A stretch of DNA of 57,650 nt from UMGS1649 sp045604405. GTDB lineage: Bacteria; Bacillota; Clostridia; TANB77; CAG-465. Shown in pieces: positions 1 through 9,460 of this stretch. A model generated the notes under the pieces. That model made no database searches. It was not told where the DNA came from and saw nothing but the letters and a program-made list of their open reading frames with translations. The stretch spans positions 1-57,650 of the forward strand of contig JAZUNZ010000043.1 in NCBI GenBank assembly GCA_045604405.1. The letters are read 5' to 3'. Made by a program: the position numbers and the translations under genes. Every line of letters begins with the position of its first letter. Within the stretch, counting starts at the first letter, position 1.

Positions 1-14
1 ATTGGTTGCATAAC

Positions 15-81
15 AAAAACTCCTTTCGTTTTTATATCTGCATGTCGGAATGCTTGATATTATATCACGAAAGGAGTTTTT
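15..81. repeat. 15-nt inverted repeat downstream of rpoC
   Basis: AAAAACTCCTTTCGT at 15-29 is the exact reverse complement of 67-81, with a 37-nt spacer holding weaker internal pairing (atatc 34-38 with gatat 56-60). Both outer ends are A/T runs, so it could be a bidirectional terminator or the dyad of a small RNA or leader. The neighbouring gene lies outside the window, so I cannot assign a role. Confidence 0.5.
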
Positions 82-142
82 ATACTACAAAGCTTAAGCC
101 TACTCTACTACCGGCAAAGCCGGAAGATTATATTTCATAAAA

Positions 143-174
143 ATAACGAGCTAAACTTTTGTTTAACTCGTTAT
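143..174 (-). terminator. Intrinsic terminator of rpoBC
   Basis: ATAACGAG at 143-150 pairs with CTCGTTAT at 167-174, with further pairing across the loop. On the minus strand the stem is followed by a T-rich run (137-142), just after the rpoC stop codon. A short GC hairpin (CCGGC-AAA-GCCGG, 111-123) lies further on. Confidence 0.8.
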
Positions 175-180
175 CTTATT

Positions 181-3100
181 TTATTCGTATATTTCTTCAA
201 TTATATTAGAACTTACAGCATCTTCATCAGATTGATTGTCTTCTTCATCCGAAGAAAAGCTTATGTCTTTGTAATCTACAAGACCCGTACCCGCTGGTAT
301 TAATCTTCCTATAATTACGTTTTCTTTTAATCCTAGAAGTTTATCCGTCTTTCCTTTAACCGCTGCGTCTGTTAATACTCTTGCTGTCTCTTGGAATGAT
401 GCTGCAGATAAGAATGAGTCTGTAAGAAGTGCTACTTTTGTAATTCCTAGAAGCTCTCTCTTACCAGTCGCTAGTTTCTTTCCTTGCTCTGCTGCTTCTT
501 TATTAGCTGCTTTAAATTCATTTATATCTATAACTGAACCTGCAACTAAATTAGTTTCTCCTGCCTCATTTACTTTTATTTTTCTAAGCATTTGTTTTGC
601 AACAATTTCAATGTGTTTATCGTTAATATGAACACCTTGAGTTCTATATGCCTTTTGTATTTCTTGGATAATATAGTTTTGTACGGCAACTTCGCCATTT
701 ATACGAATTATATCGTGTGGATCAAGCGAACCTTCAGTAAGTCTTGCACCTGCTTCTATTACGTCTCCGTCTTTAACCACCGGTCTAGCGCTATATAACT
801 GATATGTTACGCTAGTTCCATCTTCACTTGTTACTGTTACATCTTTATTTATATCATCTATAGCTGTAACTTTAACTGTTCCAGGTATTTCTGTAACTAT
901 AGCAACACCCTTTGGTTTTCTCGCTTCAAATAATTCTTCAACACGAGGAAGACCTTGAGTAATATCTGCTCCTCCAGCTACACCACCTGTATGTATAGTT
1001 CTCATTGTAAGCTGAGTTCCTGGTTCTCCTATTGATTGTGCTGCAATTATACCAACTGCTTCACCAACCGCGATTGGCTCGCCTGTTGCAAGGTTTTTAC
1101 CATAACATTTACAACATACGCCTCTACCCATATCACAAGTAAGCGCTGAACGTATTTTTACTCTAGTATAACCTTTATTTGCTATATCTTTAGCTATGCC
1201 TGATGTAATATATGTGTCTCTTGCATATACTACTTCACCTTCATCATCTACTAAATCGTCAGATAGATATCTACCTTCTAATCTTTCAGTTAACTTTTCA
1301 ATAGCTTCTCCACTTTCCATGATTGCTTCAACCCAAAGACCATCTTTAGTTCCACAATCTTCTGAAGTTACTGTAACTTCTTGGTTAACATCAACAAGTC
1401 TTCTTGTTAGATATCCAGAGTCAGCTGTTCTTAAGGCTGTATCCGCAAGACCTTTTCTTGCACCGTGTGAAGAAATGAAATACTCAAGAACATCTAGACC
1501 ATCTCTAAAGCTTGATCTAATTGGTATTTCTACTGCTTTACCTGATGTATCTGCCATAAGACCACGAATACCAGACAATTGTCTCATCTGTTTAGGGTTA
1601 CCTCTAGCTCCAGTATGTGCCATGATACGAACTGGATTTTTAATGTTTGGGTTACTCATGATGGCATCTTGTATGTCATCTGTTGCTTTACCCCAAATTT
1701 TAACAACCTCGTTGTATCTTTGTTCGTCAGATATTAAACCGCGTTTGTAGTTTTTGTATACTGCGTCAACCGCATCATCAGCTTCTTTAAGTATTTTTGC
1801 TCTTTCTTTAGGTACTTCCATGTCTGCAACAGAAACTGTTATTGCACTTATTGTAGAATATTTGTATCCTAATTCTTTGATATTGTCTAGCATTATAGCT
1901 GTTTCTGGAATACCAAATTTTTCAATACACATATCTATCATTTGGCCAATTTCTTTCTTTCTTACAGGGAATTCTATCTCTTGTCTGAAAGCGTTTTCTG
2001 GATTTGTTCTATCTACATATCCTAGAGTTTGTGGAATAATACCATTAAATATTATTCTACCAACTGTTGTATCTATTATTCTAGATTGTTTTACACCGTC
2101 TATTTCCTTAGTTACTCTAAGCTTAATCGGAGCATGTAATCCTACAACCTTTTGATCATAAGCCATTAAAGCTTCGTCTTCATCTTTAAATACTTTTCCT
2201 ACACCTGGCTCATCATCATATTCAACTGTTAAGTAGTAGCTTCCAAGTATCATGTCTTGAGAAGGTACTGTAACTGCTTTACCATCTTGTGGTTTTAAAA
2301 GGTTATTTGATGCAAGCATCAAGAATTTTGCTTCAGATTGTGCTTCTGGTGATAGTGGCACGTGTACCGCCATTTGGTCACCGTCGAAGTCGGCATTAAA
2401 CGCCGCACAAACTAATGGATGTAGTTTTATCGCTCTACCTTCTACTAGAACTGGTTCAAATGCTTGAATACCAAGTCTGTGCAAAGTAGGTGCACGGTTA
2501 AGTAGAACAGGTCTATCTTTTATTACATCTTCTAGTACATCCCATACTTCAACAACAGCACGTTCTACCATTCTTTTAGCATTTTTTATATTAAATGCCA
2601 TTTCTCTTTTAACAAGCTCTTTCATAACGAAAGGTTTGAATAGTTCTAATGCCATTTCTCTTGGTAAACCACATTGGTGTATTTTCAAACTTGGGCCTAC
2701 AACGATAACAGAACGACCAGAATAGTCAACTCTCTTACCTAGTAGGTTTTGTCTAAATCTACCTTGTTTACCTTTTAACATGTCTGATAAAGATTTTAAT
2801 GCTCTGTTACCAGCACCTGTTACAGGTCTGCCACGTCTACCGTTGTCTATTAAAGCATCTACTGATTCTTGAAGCATTCTCTTTTCGTTTCTAATTATTA
2901 TGTCTGGAGCTTCAAGCTCAATAAGTCTTTTAAGTCTATTGTTTCTATTTATAACTCTTCTATATAAATCATTTAGGTCAGAAGTTGCAAATCTGCCACC
3001 ATCAAGTTGTACCATTGGTCTTAAATCCGGTGGAATTACTGGTATTACTTCTAATACCATCCATTCTGGTTTGTTTCCAGATTTTCTAAATGCTTCTATA

Positions 3101-3753
3101 GTCTCAAGTCTTTTTATTAATTTCAAACGTTTTTGAGAAGTTGCTGTTTCTAAACCTTTTCTTATCTCGTTTTCTTCTTTTTCAAGATCTACTTTAGATA
3201 AAAGCTCTTTTATTGCTTCAGCACCCATTCCAACTACGAATGAGTCCTCGCCATATTTTTCAACAGCTTCTCTATATTCCTTTTCAGATAATATTTGCTT
3301 ATACATAAGCCCCGTATCCTTTGGATCCATAACTATATATGCAGCAAAGTATATAACTCTTTCAAGGGCCTTAGGAGATACGTCTATTATTAAGCTCATT
3401 CTACTAGGAATTCCCTTGAAGAACCAGATGTGAGATACTGGCGTTGCAAGCTCAATATGTCCTAATCTTTCACGTCTTACGCTTTTCTTAGTTACTTCAA
3501 CACCACATCTATCACATATTATTCCTTTATATCTTATTTTTTTGTATTTTCCACAGTAACATTCCCAGTCTTTTGTTGGTCCGAATATCTTTTCACAAAA
3601 TAGTCCGTCGCGTTCAGGTTTTAGGGATCTGTAGTTAATTGTTTCAGGTTTTTTAACCTCTCCTTTAGACCATTCTCTGATCTTTTCTGGAGATGCTATT
3701 CCTATGCTTAATCTATCAAAAACTTCTGGATTTACATTATTGTTTTCTGCCAT
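181..3753 (-). CDS. rpoC: DNA-directed RNA polymerase subunit beta'
   Basis: Largest catalytic subunit of RNA polymerase, 1190 aa, a normal length for Firmicutes. The N-terminal zinc ribbon has C65, C67, C80 and C83. The catalytic magnesium loop NADFDGD is at 453-459, with Asp 455, 457 and 459. The trigger-loop and bridge-helix regions are intact, and a second Cys cluster (CGTKDG ... CDMGRGVCCKC) lies in the C-terminal half. The C-terminus is a short acidic tail (SSDEEDNQSDED). The start at 3753 follows a good GGAGGAG site. It lies 23 nt after rpoB, so the two are co-transcribed and end at the hairpin at 143-174. Confidence 0.99.
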   Translation of the reverse strand: MAENNNVNPEVFDRLSIGIASPEKIREWSKGEVKKPETINYRSLKPERDGLFCEKIFGPTKDWECYCGKYKKIRYKGIICDRCGVEVTKKSVRRERLGHIELATPVSHIWFFKGIPSRMSLIIDVSPKALERVIYFAAYIVMDPKDTGLMYKQILSEKEYREAVEKYGEDSFVVGMGAEAIKELLSKVDLEKEENEIRKGLETATSQKRLKLIKRLETIEAFRKSGNKPEWMVLEVIPVIPPDLRPMVQLDGGRFATSDLNDLYRRVINRNNRLKRLIELEAPDIIIRNEKRMLQESVDALIDNGRRGRPVTGAGNRALKSLSDMLKGKQGRFRQNLLGKRVDYSGRSVIVVGPSLKIHQCGLPREMALELFKPFVMKELVKREMAFNIKNAKRMVERAVVEVWDVLEDVIKDRPVLLNRAPTLHRLGIQAFEPVLVEGRAIKLHPLVCAAFNADFDGDQMAVHVPLSPEAQSEAKFLMLASNNLLKPQDGKAVTVPSQDMILGSYYLTVEYDDEPGVGKVFKDEDEALMAYDQKVVGLHAPIKLRVTKEIDGVKQSRIIDTTVGRIIFNGIIPQTLGYVDRTNPENAFRQEIEFPVRKKEIGQMIDMCIEKFGIPETAIMLDNIKELGYKYSTISAITVSVADMEVPKERAKILKEADDAVDAVYKNYKRGLISDEQRYNEVVKIWGKATDDIQDAIMSNPNIKNPVRIMAHTGARGNPKQMRQLSGIRGLMADTSGKAVEIPIRSSFRDGLDVLEYFISSHGARKGLADTALRTADSGYLTRRLVDVNQEVTVTSEDCGTKDGLWVEAIMESGEAIEKLTERLEGRYLSDDLVDDEGEVVYARDTYITSGIAKDIANKGYTRVKIRSALTCDMGRGVCCKCYGKNLATGEPIAVGEAVGIIAAQSIGEPGTQLTMRTIHTGGVAGGADITQGLPRVEELFEARKPKGVAIVTEIPGTVKVTAIDDINKDVTVTSEDGTSVTYQLYSARPVVKDGDVIEAGARLTEGSLDPHDIIRINGEVAVQNYIIQEIQKAYRTQGVHINDKHIEIVAKQMLRKIKVNEAGETNLVAGSVIDINEFKAANKEAAEQGKKLATGKRELLGITKVALLTDSFLSAASFQETARVLTDAAVKGKTDKLLGLKENVIIGRLIPAGTGLVDYKDISFSSDEEDNQSDEDAVSSNIIEEIYE

Positions 3754-3776
3754 TTTAACTTCACTCCTCCCTAACC

Positions 3777-6700
3777 TTAAACTTCTTCATCTTCAAGATA
3801 AATGTCACCATCTAAATCATCAAGCTCTTCATCTTCATCTTCTTCACCCTCGATGGACATTGAACTGTCGTCATCAAGAACGTATAATTCATCGTCATCA
3901 ATAGGATCAAAATCTTGCATTTTAGATAGAGGTACAATATCTTTTTCTGTTAAGTCTACTGTTTCTTTTATTTCTATTTCGTCATTATGATTATATAATT
4001 TCATATCTAAGCCTAAGCTTTGTAGTTCTTTTATAAGAACTCTGAACGATTCTGGTATTCCTGGTTCAGGAACACTTTCACCTTTAACAATAGCTTCATA
4101 TGTTTTAAGTCTTCCTGTAATATCGTCAGATTTTACAGTTAAGATTTCCTGTAATGCATATGCTGCACCGTAAGCTTCTAAAGCCCAAACTTCCATCTCA
4201 CCAAATCTTTGTCCACCAAATTGTGCTTTACCACCAAGAGGTTGTTGTGTAACCATTCCGTATGGTCCAATAGAACGAGCATGTATTTTATCATCAACTA
4301 AGTGATATAGTTTTAACATGTACATATATCCTACTGTAACAGGATTGTCAAATAATTCTCCTGTTCTACCGTCTCTAACTTCAAACTTACAAGTTTCGCT
4401 TAAACCTGCTTTCTTGAATAGTTCTTCTATATCTTCTTCTTTAGCTCCATCAAATACTGGAGTTGCAACTTTCCAGCCAAGTTGTTTTGCAATGTATCCT
4501 AGATGTACTTCAAGCACTTGACCTACGTTCATACGAGAAGGTATTCCTAGTGGGTTAAGAACAATTTGAAGTGGTGTACCATCTGGAAGATATGGCATAT
4601 CTTCTCTTGGTAATACTCTAGAGATAATACCTTTGTTACCGTGACGTCCACAGATTTTATCTCCAACAGATATTTTCTTCTTTTGAGCAATATATATTCT
4701 TACTACTTTATTTACTCCAGGTGCTAGTTCATCAGAAGTTTCTCTAGTATAGATTTTAACATCTATAACTGTACCCGCTTCACCATGAGGAACTCTAAGC
4801 GAAGTATCTCTTACTTCTCTAGACTTCTCGCCAAATATAGCTCTTAAAAGTTTTTCTTCAGCTGTAAGCTCTGTTTCTCCCTTAGGAGTAACTTTACCAA
4901 CAAGGATATCTCCTGGTCTTACTTCAGCACCAATACGTATGATACCATCTTCATCAAGATCTTTTAATGCGTCATCACCAACGTTTGGTATTTCGCGAGT
5001 AATTTCTTCAGGTCCAAGTTTTGTGTCTCTTGCTTCACAGTCGTAATCTTCTATGTGTATTGATGTTAATACATCATCTTTTACTAAATCTTCAGATATT
5101 AGTATAGCATCTTCGTAGTTGTAACCTTCCCAAGTCATGAAACCCACTAGAATATTTTTACCTAGTGACATTTCACCTTGTTCAGTTGACGAACCATCTA
5201 CAAGCACATCGCCCTTCTTAACCTTAGTTCCTTTTGTAACTATTGGTCTTTGATTTAAGCATGTACCTTGGTTAGAACGTTTAAACTTAGTTAAGAAGTG
5301 TTCTTCTTTACCTTGTTTGCCTTCAACTACAACCTTGTCTCCACTCACATAAGTTACAACACCGTCTTGGCCTGCAACTATACATGTACCAGAGTCTTGT
5401 GCTGCTTTATACTCTATTCCTGTTCCAATAATTGGAGCTTCTGCTTTAATTAGAGGAACTGCTTGACGTTGCATGTTAGATCCCATCAAAGAACGTTTAG
5501 CGTCATCACTCTCAAGGAAAGGTATCATAGCTGTAGCAACAGATACTAATTGTTTTGGAGATACGTCCATGTAATCAACTTTATCTGGTGATACTTCTAG
5601 CACTTCATTTCTATATCTTACTTTAATCTTCTTGTTTGCAAATTTATTTTCACTGTCCAATTTTTCGTTAGCTTGTGCAATTACAAAATCATCTTCTGTA
5701 TCTGCTGTCATGTATTCAATTTCATCAGTTACTTTTCCAGTTTCTTTGTCTACTTTTCTATATGGAGATTCAACAAATCCATATCTGTTGATTCTTGCAT
5801 AAGTTGGAAGTGATGAAATAAGTCCTATATTTGGTCCTTCTGGAGATACAATTGGACATAATCTTCCATAGTGAGTATAGTGTACGTCACGAACTTCGAA
5901 GCCAGCTCTTTCACGAGAAAGACCTCCAGGTCCTAATGCAGATATTCTTCTTTTATGAGTTAATTCTGCAAGCGGATTTATTTGATCCATGAATTGAGAT
6001 AATTGGCTGCTTCCAAAGAATTCTTTTATTGCACCAACTACTGGTTTTATATTTATTAGCATTTGAGGTGTTGCCACATCAATGTCTTGAGTTGCCATTC
6101 TTTCACGAACAACTCTTTCTAGTCTTGTAAGACCAATTCTAAATTGGTTTTGTAGAAGTTCTCCCACACATCTTACTCTTCTGTTTCCAAGGTGGTCTAT
6201 ATCTTCTATTTTACCCATTCCATAATAGAAGTTTACAAAGTAGTTAACAGATGCGATTATATCATCTAAAGTAATATGTTTAACTACTAGTTCTTCTCTT
6301 CTCTTCTTAATTTCGTTTCTTAATGCTTTTTCGTCTTTGCCTTCTGTTTTTGCTATTATTTCTTTTAACACCGGAAGATAAACTTCTTCTTTTATAACAT
6401 TTTTATCTATTTCTATTCCAAGATATTTAGAAATATCTACTGTATTGTTTCCTATAACTTTAACTTTCTTGCCGTTTTTATCTACATATACAACATTTAT
6501 TCCAGATTGTTTAATGTCCTCTGCTACCTCGCGAGAAATCTTTTCGCCTTTTTTAACGAATATTTCTCCTGTTTCAGCATTTATTATATCTTCAGCTGCA
6601 ATTTCATTTACAATTCTTGAAGCTATGCTTAATTTTTTGTTGTATTTATATCTACCAACTCTAGACAAGTCGTATCTTCTTGCATCATACATTAAGCCAT

Positions 6701-7460
6701 ATAATAATTGTTCTGCAGCGTCAACGTGTAAAGGTTCGCCTGGTCTTAATTTTTTGTATATTTCAAGCAATGCTTCATCTGTAGTTTTTGATGGATCTTT
6801 TTCAAGAGTTGAAGCAATTCTTTCATCTTCAAATAAATCTAATATTTCAGCATCTTTTTCTATTCCTAAAGCACGCACGAAAGTAGTCATCGGTAATTTA
6901 CGAGTTCTATCTACTCTTACCCACAACATATCTTGAAGGTCAGTTTCATATTCTAACCACGTTCCTCTGTTAGGCATAACAGTAGCCGAAAATAATAGCT
7001 TACCTGTTTTATCCTTTTGCGTGTCAAAATATACACCAGGGCTTCTAACAAGCTGGCTTACTACAACTCTTTCCGCTCCGTTTATTATGAATGTTCCATT
7101 ATCTGTCATTAGAGGGAAATCACCCATAAATATCTCTTGCTCTTTAATTTCGCTTGTTTCTTTATTCATCAAACGAACTTTAACTTGCAAGCGAGAAGCA
7201 TAAGTAGTATTTCTTTCTTTTGCCTCATCTATTGTGTATTTCGTTTCATCTTCCAATCTATAGTCAACAAACTCTAGCATAAGATTTCCAGAATAGTCAA
7301 CTATTGGAGAGATGTCATGAAAAACATCCTTAAGCCCAGATTCCAAAAACCATTTATAAGATGATTTTTGTACCTCAATCAAATCCGGCATATCAATAAC
7401 TTCTGCAATTTTTGAAAAACTCTTTCTTGTTGTTTTTCCGTTTTTTACTTCATGTACCAC
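3777..7460 (-). CDS. rpoB: DNA-directed RNA polymerase subunit beta
   Basis: Beta subunit of RNA polymerase, 1227 aa. The rifampicin pocket reads LSQFMDQINPLAELTHKRR followed by ISALGPGG, the sensitive-type residues. The start codon is GTG at 7460, 7 nt after AGGGGG. The last 45 or so residues are almost purely acidic (DDDELYVLDDD ... EDEDEELDDLDGD), a tail seen in some Clostridia. rplJ and rplL, the usual upstream neighbours, are absent: the preceding genes are spmA-spmB. The unit has its own promoter at 7660-7688 and a long untranslated leader. Confidence 0.99.
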   Translation of the reverse strand: MVHEVKNGKTTRKSFSKIAEVIDMPDLIEVQKSSYKWFLESGLKDVFHDISPIVDYSGNLMLEFVDYRLEDETKYTIDEAKERNTTYASRLQVKVRLMNKETSEIKEQEIFMGDFPLMTDNGTFIINGAERVVVSQLVRSPGVYFDTQKDKTGKLLFSATVMPNRGTWLEYETDLQDMLWVRVDRTRKLPMTTFVRALGIEKDAEILDLFEDERIASTLEKDPSKTTDEALLEIYKKLRPGEPLHVDAAEQLLYGLMYDARRYDLSRVGRYKYNKKLSIASRIVNEIAAEDIINAETGEIFVKKGEKISREVAEDIKQSGINVVYVDKNGKKVKVIGNNTVDISKYLGIEIDKNVIKEEVYLPVLKEIIAKTEGKDEKALRNEIKKRREELVVKHITLDDIIASVNYFVNFYYGMGKIEDIDHLGNRRVRCVGELLQNQFRIGLTRLERVVRERMATQDIDVATPQMLINIKPVVGAIKEFFGSSQLSQFMDQINPLAELTHKRRISALGPGGLSRERAGFEVRDVHYTHYGRLCPIVSPEGPNIGLISSLPTYARINRYGFVESPYRKVDKETGKVTDEIEYMTADTEDDFVIAQANEKLDSENKFANKKIKVRYRNEVLEVSPDKVDYMDVSPKQLVSVATAMIPFLESDDAKRSLMGSNMQRQAVPLIKAEAPIIGTGIEYKAAQDSGTCIVAGQDGVVTYVSGDKVVVEGKQGKEEHFLTKFKRSNQGTCLNQRPIVTKGTKVKKGDVLVDGSSTEQGEMSLGKNILVGFMTWEGYNYEDAILISEDLVKDDVLTSIHIEDYDCEARDTKLGPEEITREIPNVGDDALKDLDEDGIIRIGAEVRPGDILVGKVTPKGETELTAEEKLLRAIFGEKSREVRDTSLRVPHGEAGTVIDVKIYTRETSDELAPGVNKVVRIYIAQKKKISVGDKICGRHGNKGIISRVLPREDMPYLPDGTPLQIVLNPLGIPSRMNVGQVLEVHLGYIAKQLGWKVATPVFDGAKEEDIEELFKKAGLSETCKFEVRDGRTGELFDNPVTVGYMYMLKLYHLVDDKIHARSIGPYGMVTQQPLGGKAQFGGQRFGEMEVWALEAYGAAYALQEILTVKSDDITGRLKTYEAIVKGESVPEPGIPESFRVLIKELQSLGLDMKLYNHNDEIEIKETVDLTEKDIVPLSKMQDFDPIDDDELYVLDDDSSMSIEGEEDEDEELDDLDGDIYLEDEEV

Positions 7461-7522
7461 GCAAATTCCCCCTAAATATTTTTATTTACATAAAAAGTTC
7501 GGCAAGACGACAAAAAACCAAA

Positions 7523-7545
7523 TTGATTTTATTTGTTAAAATCAA
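7523..7545 (-). promoter_or_regulatory. Hairpin in the rpoB leader
   Basis: TTGATTTTA at 7523-7531 is the perfect reverse complement of 7537-7545 with a 5-nt loop. It lies within the roughly 190-nt transcribed leader of rpoB, about 60 nt before the GTG start. There is no T-run after it on the minus strand, so it is not a simple terminator. It may act in leader folding or attenuation; function inferred only. Confidence 0.4.
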
Positions 7546-7659
7546 CTTGATTTGCTTATTTAGTTTTATGCTTTACGAACTTCTTTTTTCAACAACTGTA
7601 CCATCCTTAAACATTTTAGTTTACATAGTTTTTCGAATGTTACGATAAACATTTTGTAT

Positions 7660-7688
7660 ATTTTATCACACGAATGCCTGCTTGTCAA
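7660..7688 (-). promoter_or_regulatory. Sigma-A promoter of rpoBC
   Basis: On the minus strand TTGACA (7688-7683) is followed after 17 nt by TAAAAT (7665-7660). This is a full consensus -35 and a near-consensus -10 with ideal spacing. Transcription should start near 7653, giving a leader of about 190 nt before rpoB. Confidence 0.85.
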
Positions 7689-7791
7689 CTTTTATCCCTA
7701 AGTTTTTGATGTTTTTCCCAAACTTTTTAAACTACATTTTAATTATACCAAATTTTATATATAAAAACAAGCGAAACTAGACTTTTTCTAG

Positions 7792-7820
7792 AAAAATAGG
7801 CACTTTATTAAAAACGCCTA
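7792..7820 (-). terminator. Terminator after spmB
   Basis: TAGGC (7797-7801) pairs with GCCTA (7816-7820), with partial inner pairing. On the minus strand it is followed by TTTTT (7796-7792). A second 5-bp hairpin lies at 7777-7791. It separates spmAB from the rpoB promoter. Confidence 0.65.
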
Positions 7821-7871
7821 ACGAGATTATTTGATTATTCCATTCATTACAAACTCCTTACACTTTTTAAT

Positions 7872-8396
7872 TTATATAAAGCCTTTATTTACTAGCATAA
7901 TAGCAACTGCAATTACAACCAAATCAGCTATAATTGCTGCTATAATAGTTCCTCTTACCTTTTTAATCTTAGCTGCACCAAAAAGTACCGTCGTTACATA
8001 AAATGTAGTTTCGGTCCCGCCCATAATTATAGAGGCTATTTTACCTTCTATAGAATCCGGTCCAAATCTTTTAAATATATCCATAACTACAGACATAGAA
8101 GCGCCTCCAGACAACGGTCTAAATACAGCTAAAGGTATTATGCTTTCTGGCACACCCAATTTTGCTATTATGCCTTTTATCGGCAGAATTAAAAAGCCCA
8201 TTACACCAGTATCCTGTAGTAAGGTTATTGCTATAGTTATAGCTAATATGTACGGAAATATACTTAAAGCAGTTTTTAATCCCTCAATCACACCATCTGT
8301 AAATAACTTCAAAACATCCAATTTGTTTTTCAAACCTGTAACTATGGTTATAAGAATAAACAGTGGTACTATGGCAGAAAAAACATATACCATCAT
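7872..8396 (-). CDS. spmB: Spore maturation protein SpmB
   Basis: Polytopic membrane protein of the nucleoside-recognition (Gate) family, 174 aa. In Bacillus, SpmA and SpmB are needed for spore-core dehydration and heat resistance. Visible hydrophobic segments lie near 1-22, 45-62, 88-100 and 148-170. The conserved stretches FRPLSGGASM and GGTETTFYV identify the family. Two in-frame ATGs (8396 and 8393) follow an AGGTGG site; the first gives a 4-nt ATGA overlap with spmA, implying coupled translation. Confidence 0.93.
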   Translation of the reverse strand: MMVYVFSAIVPLFILITIVTGLKNKLDVLKLFTDGVIEGLKTALSIFPYILAITIAITLLQDTGVMGFLILPIKGIIAKLGVPESIIPLAVFRPLSGGASMSVVMDIFKRFGPDSIEGKIASIIMGGTETTFYVTTVLFGAAKIKKVRGTIIAAIIADLVVIAVAIMLVNKGFI

Positions 8397-8968
8397 TTCA
8401 CCACCTTATTCAAAATCTTAATAGCCACAATTCCAAAAACAAGAGCAAGCACGGTTACCACCCATACAGCTAAAATTATTTCACCAGGATTCTTGCTGCC
8501 ATACATGACTCTTAGCGATATCATAGTAGTGGGAATCAATTGAATTGAAGCCGTGTTCAACAGAATAAATGCGGTCATGCTGTCATTAGGCTTATCTTTA
8601 TCTTTGTTCTTTTGTTGCATTTTTTTAGTTGCATTTATTCCAAATACAGTTGCCGCATTACCTACGCCTATCGCATTAGACGTAACGTTTAGGGCTACGT
8701 CTTGCATGATATCCTCATCGACTTCTTCTTTTTTGAATAATTTACTCGTTATTGGTTTAATTATGTTGGCCAGCTTCTCTATTAGCGGGGTATGCTTCAA
8801 TATATTAAAAATCCCTGTCCAAAAACATAGCATTCCTGCCAAAGTTATAATATTTTCTATAGAATTAGATGACGCTTTTGTTACGTGCTCTATCAAGACA
8901 TCCGCACTTCCGTTATAAAACGAAAACACTACCGCAATTATTATCATAACAGACCAAATTATAGACAT
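8393..8968 (-). CDS. spmA: Spore maturation protein SpmA
   Basis: Membrane partner of SpmB, 191 aa, same fold family. It has an N-terminal hydrophobic helix, the conserved segment NVTSNAIGVGNAATVFG, and C-terminal helices including STASIQLIPTTMISLR-type residues. The start codon at 8968 lies inside the 3' arm of a perfect 13-bp inverted repeat, with its ribosome site in the loop, so translation may be controlled by RNA folding or by a protein binding the dyad. It is 47 nt downstream of the XRE gene, with no clear terminator between. Confidence 0.92.
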   Translation of the reverse strand: MSIIWSVMIIIAVVFSFYNGSADVLIEHVTKASSNSIENIITLAGMLCFWTGIFNILKHTPLIEKLANIIKPITSKLFKKEEVDEDIMQDVALNVTSNAIGVGNAATVFGINATKKMQQKNKDKDKPNDSMTAFILLNTASIQLIPTTMISLRVMYGSKNPGEIILAVWVVTVLALVFGIVAIKILNKVVK

Positions 8969-8999
8969 AGTACACCTCGTTACATTGTACTATGTCTAT
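8961..8999 (-). promoter_or_regulatory. 13-bp inverted repeat over the spmA start codon
   Basis: ATAGACATAGTAC (8961-8973) is the exact reverse complement of 8987-8999, with a 13-nt spacer. In the mRNA the AUG of spmA sits in the 3' arm and GAGGTG sits in the loop. It may be a translation-control hairpin or an operator, possibly of the XRE protein encoded just upstream. It has no T-run, so it is not a terminator. Confidence 0.7.
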
Positions 9000-9015
9000 G
9001 TTTATTTTTATTACA

Positions 9016-9336
9016 CTATTTGTACTTTTTTATTATTTTTATAATATCAATCATCATTTCTTTTTGCTTATTTGTAGCACCCTTTAATTCTAGGGCTATT
9101 CTTCCATCCACGCTTTCAGCCCCATCATAACAGAAATTACCCGTCAAATAGTCGATACTCACATTTAACGCTTCCGCTATTAAAACAATTTTTGCCATGC
9201 TTGCATTTCGCTCGCCACGCTCAATTTGTCCTATATATGCACCTGTACTATCTATTTTTTCTCCCAATTCTTCTTGGGTATAGCCTTTTTCCACTCGCTC
9301 TTCTTTTATTTTTTGGCCCAAATCTGTATATAACAT
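9016..9336 (-). CDS. XRE-family transcriptional regulator
   Basis: Small DNA-binding protein, 106 aa from the ATG at 9336, which follows AGGAGG. An upstream in-frame ATG at 9390 lacks a ribosome site. The N-terminal helix-turn-helix (residues 5-60) reads LGQKIKEERVEKGYTQEELG then IGQIERGERNAS, typical Cro/CI-like HTH_3. The C-terminal 40 residues are a short Lys-rich tail without a recognised sensor domain. A dyad ACGCT-TTT-AGCGT (9353-9365) in its own leader and the 13-bp dyad before spmA are candidate operators. Its target genes are unknown. Confidence 0.88.
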   Translation of the reverse strand: MLYTDLGQKIKEERVEKGYTQEELGEKIDSTGAYIGQIERGERNASMAKIVLIAEALNVSIDYLTGNFCYDGAESVDGRIALELKGATNKQKEMMIDIIKIIKKYK

Positions 9337-9352
9337 ATATCCTCCTGTAACA

Positions 9353-9365
9353 ACGCTTTTAGCGT
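9353..9365. promoter_or_regulatory. Small dyad upstream of the XRE gene
   Basis: ACGCT-TTT-AGCGT lies 17 nt before the XRE start codon, downstream of a TATAAT-like element. It is a plausible autoregulatory operator, but is short and unproven. Confidence 0.35.
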
Positions 9366-9426
9366 ATATTTGTATATTATAACTATACACTACTAAGAAT
9401 AAATTTTAAAACGGCTATATGTTTTA

Positions 9427-9457
9427 AAAGAAGCATATGGCGTACATATGCTTCTTT
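9427..9457 (-). terminator. 13-bp terminator hairpin
   Basis: AAAGAAGCATATG (9427-9439) is the exact reverse complement of 9445-9457 with a 5-nt loop. On the minus strand it is followed by TTTTAAAA. It closes the MazG-like pseudogene, which ends at 9461. Confidence 0.75.
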
Positions 9458-9460
9458 ATC

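Noticed and set aside
1196..1750. 184-aa and similar plus-strand frames inside rpoC and rpoB
   Set aside because: They are antisense shadows of highly conserved genes.
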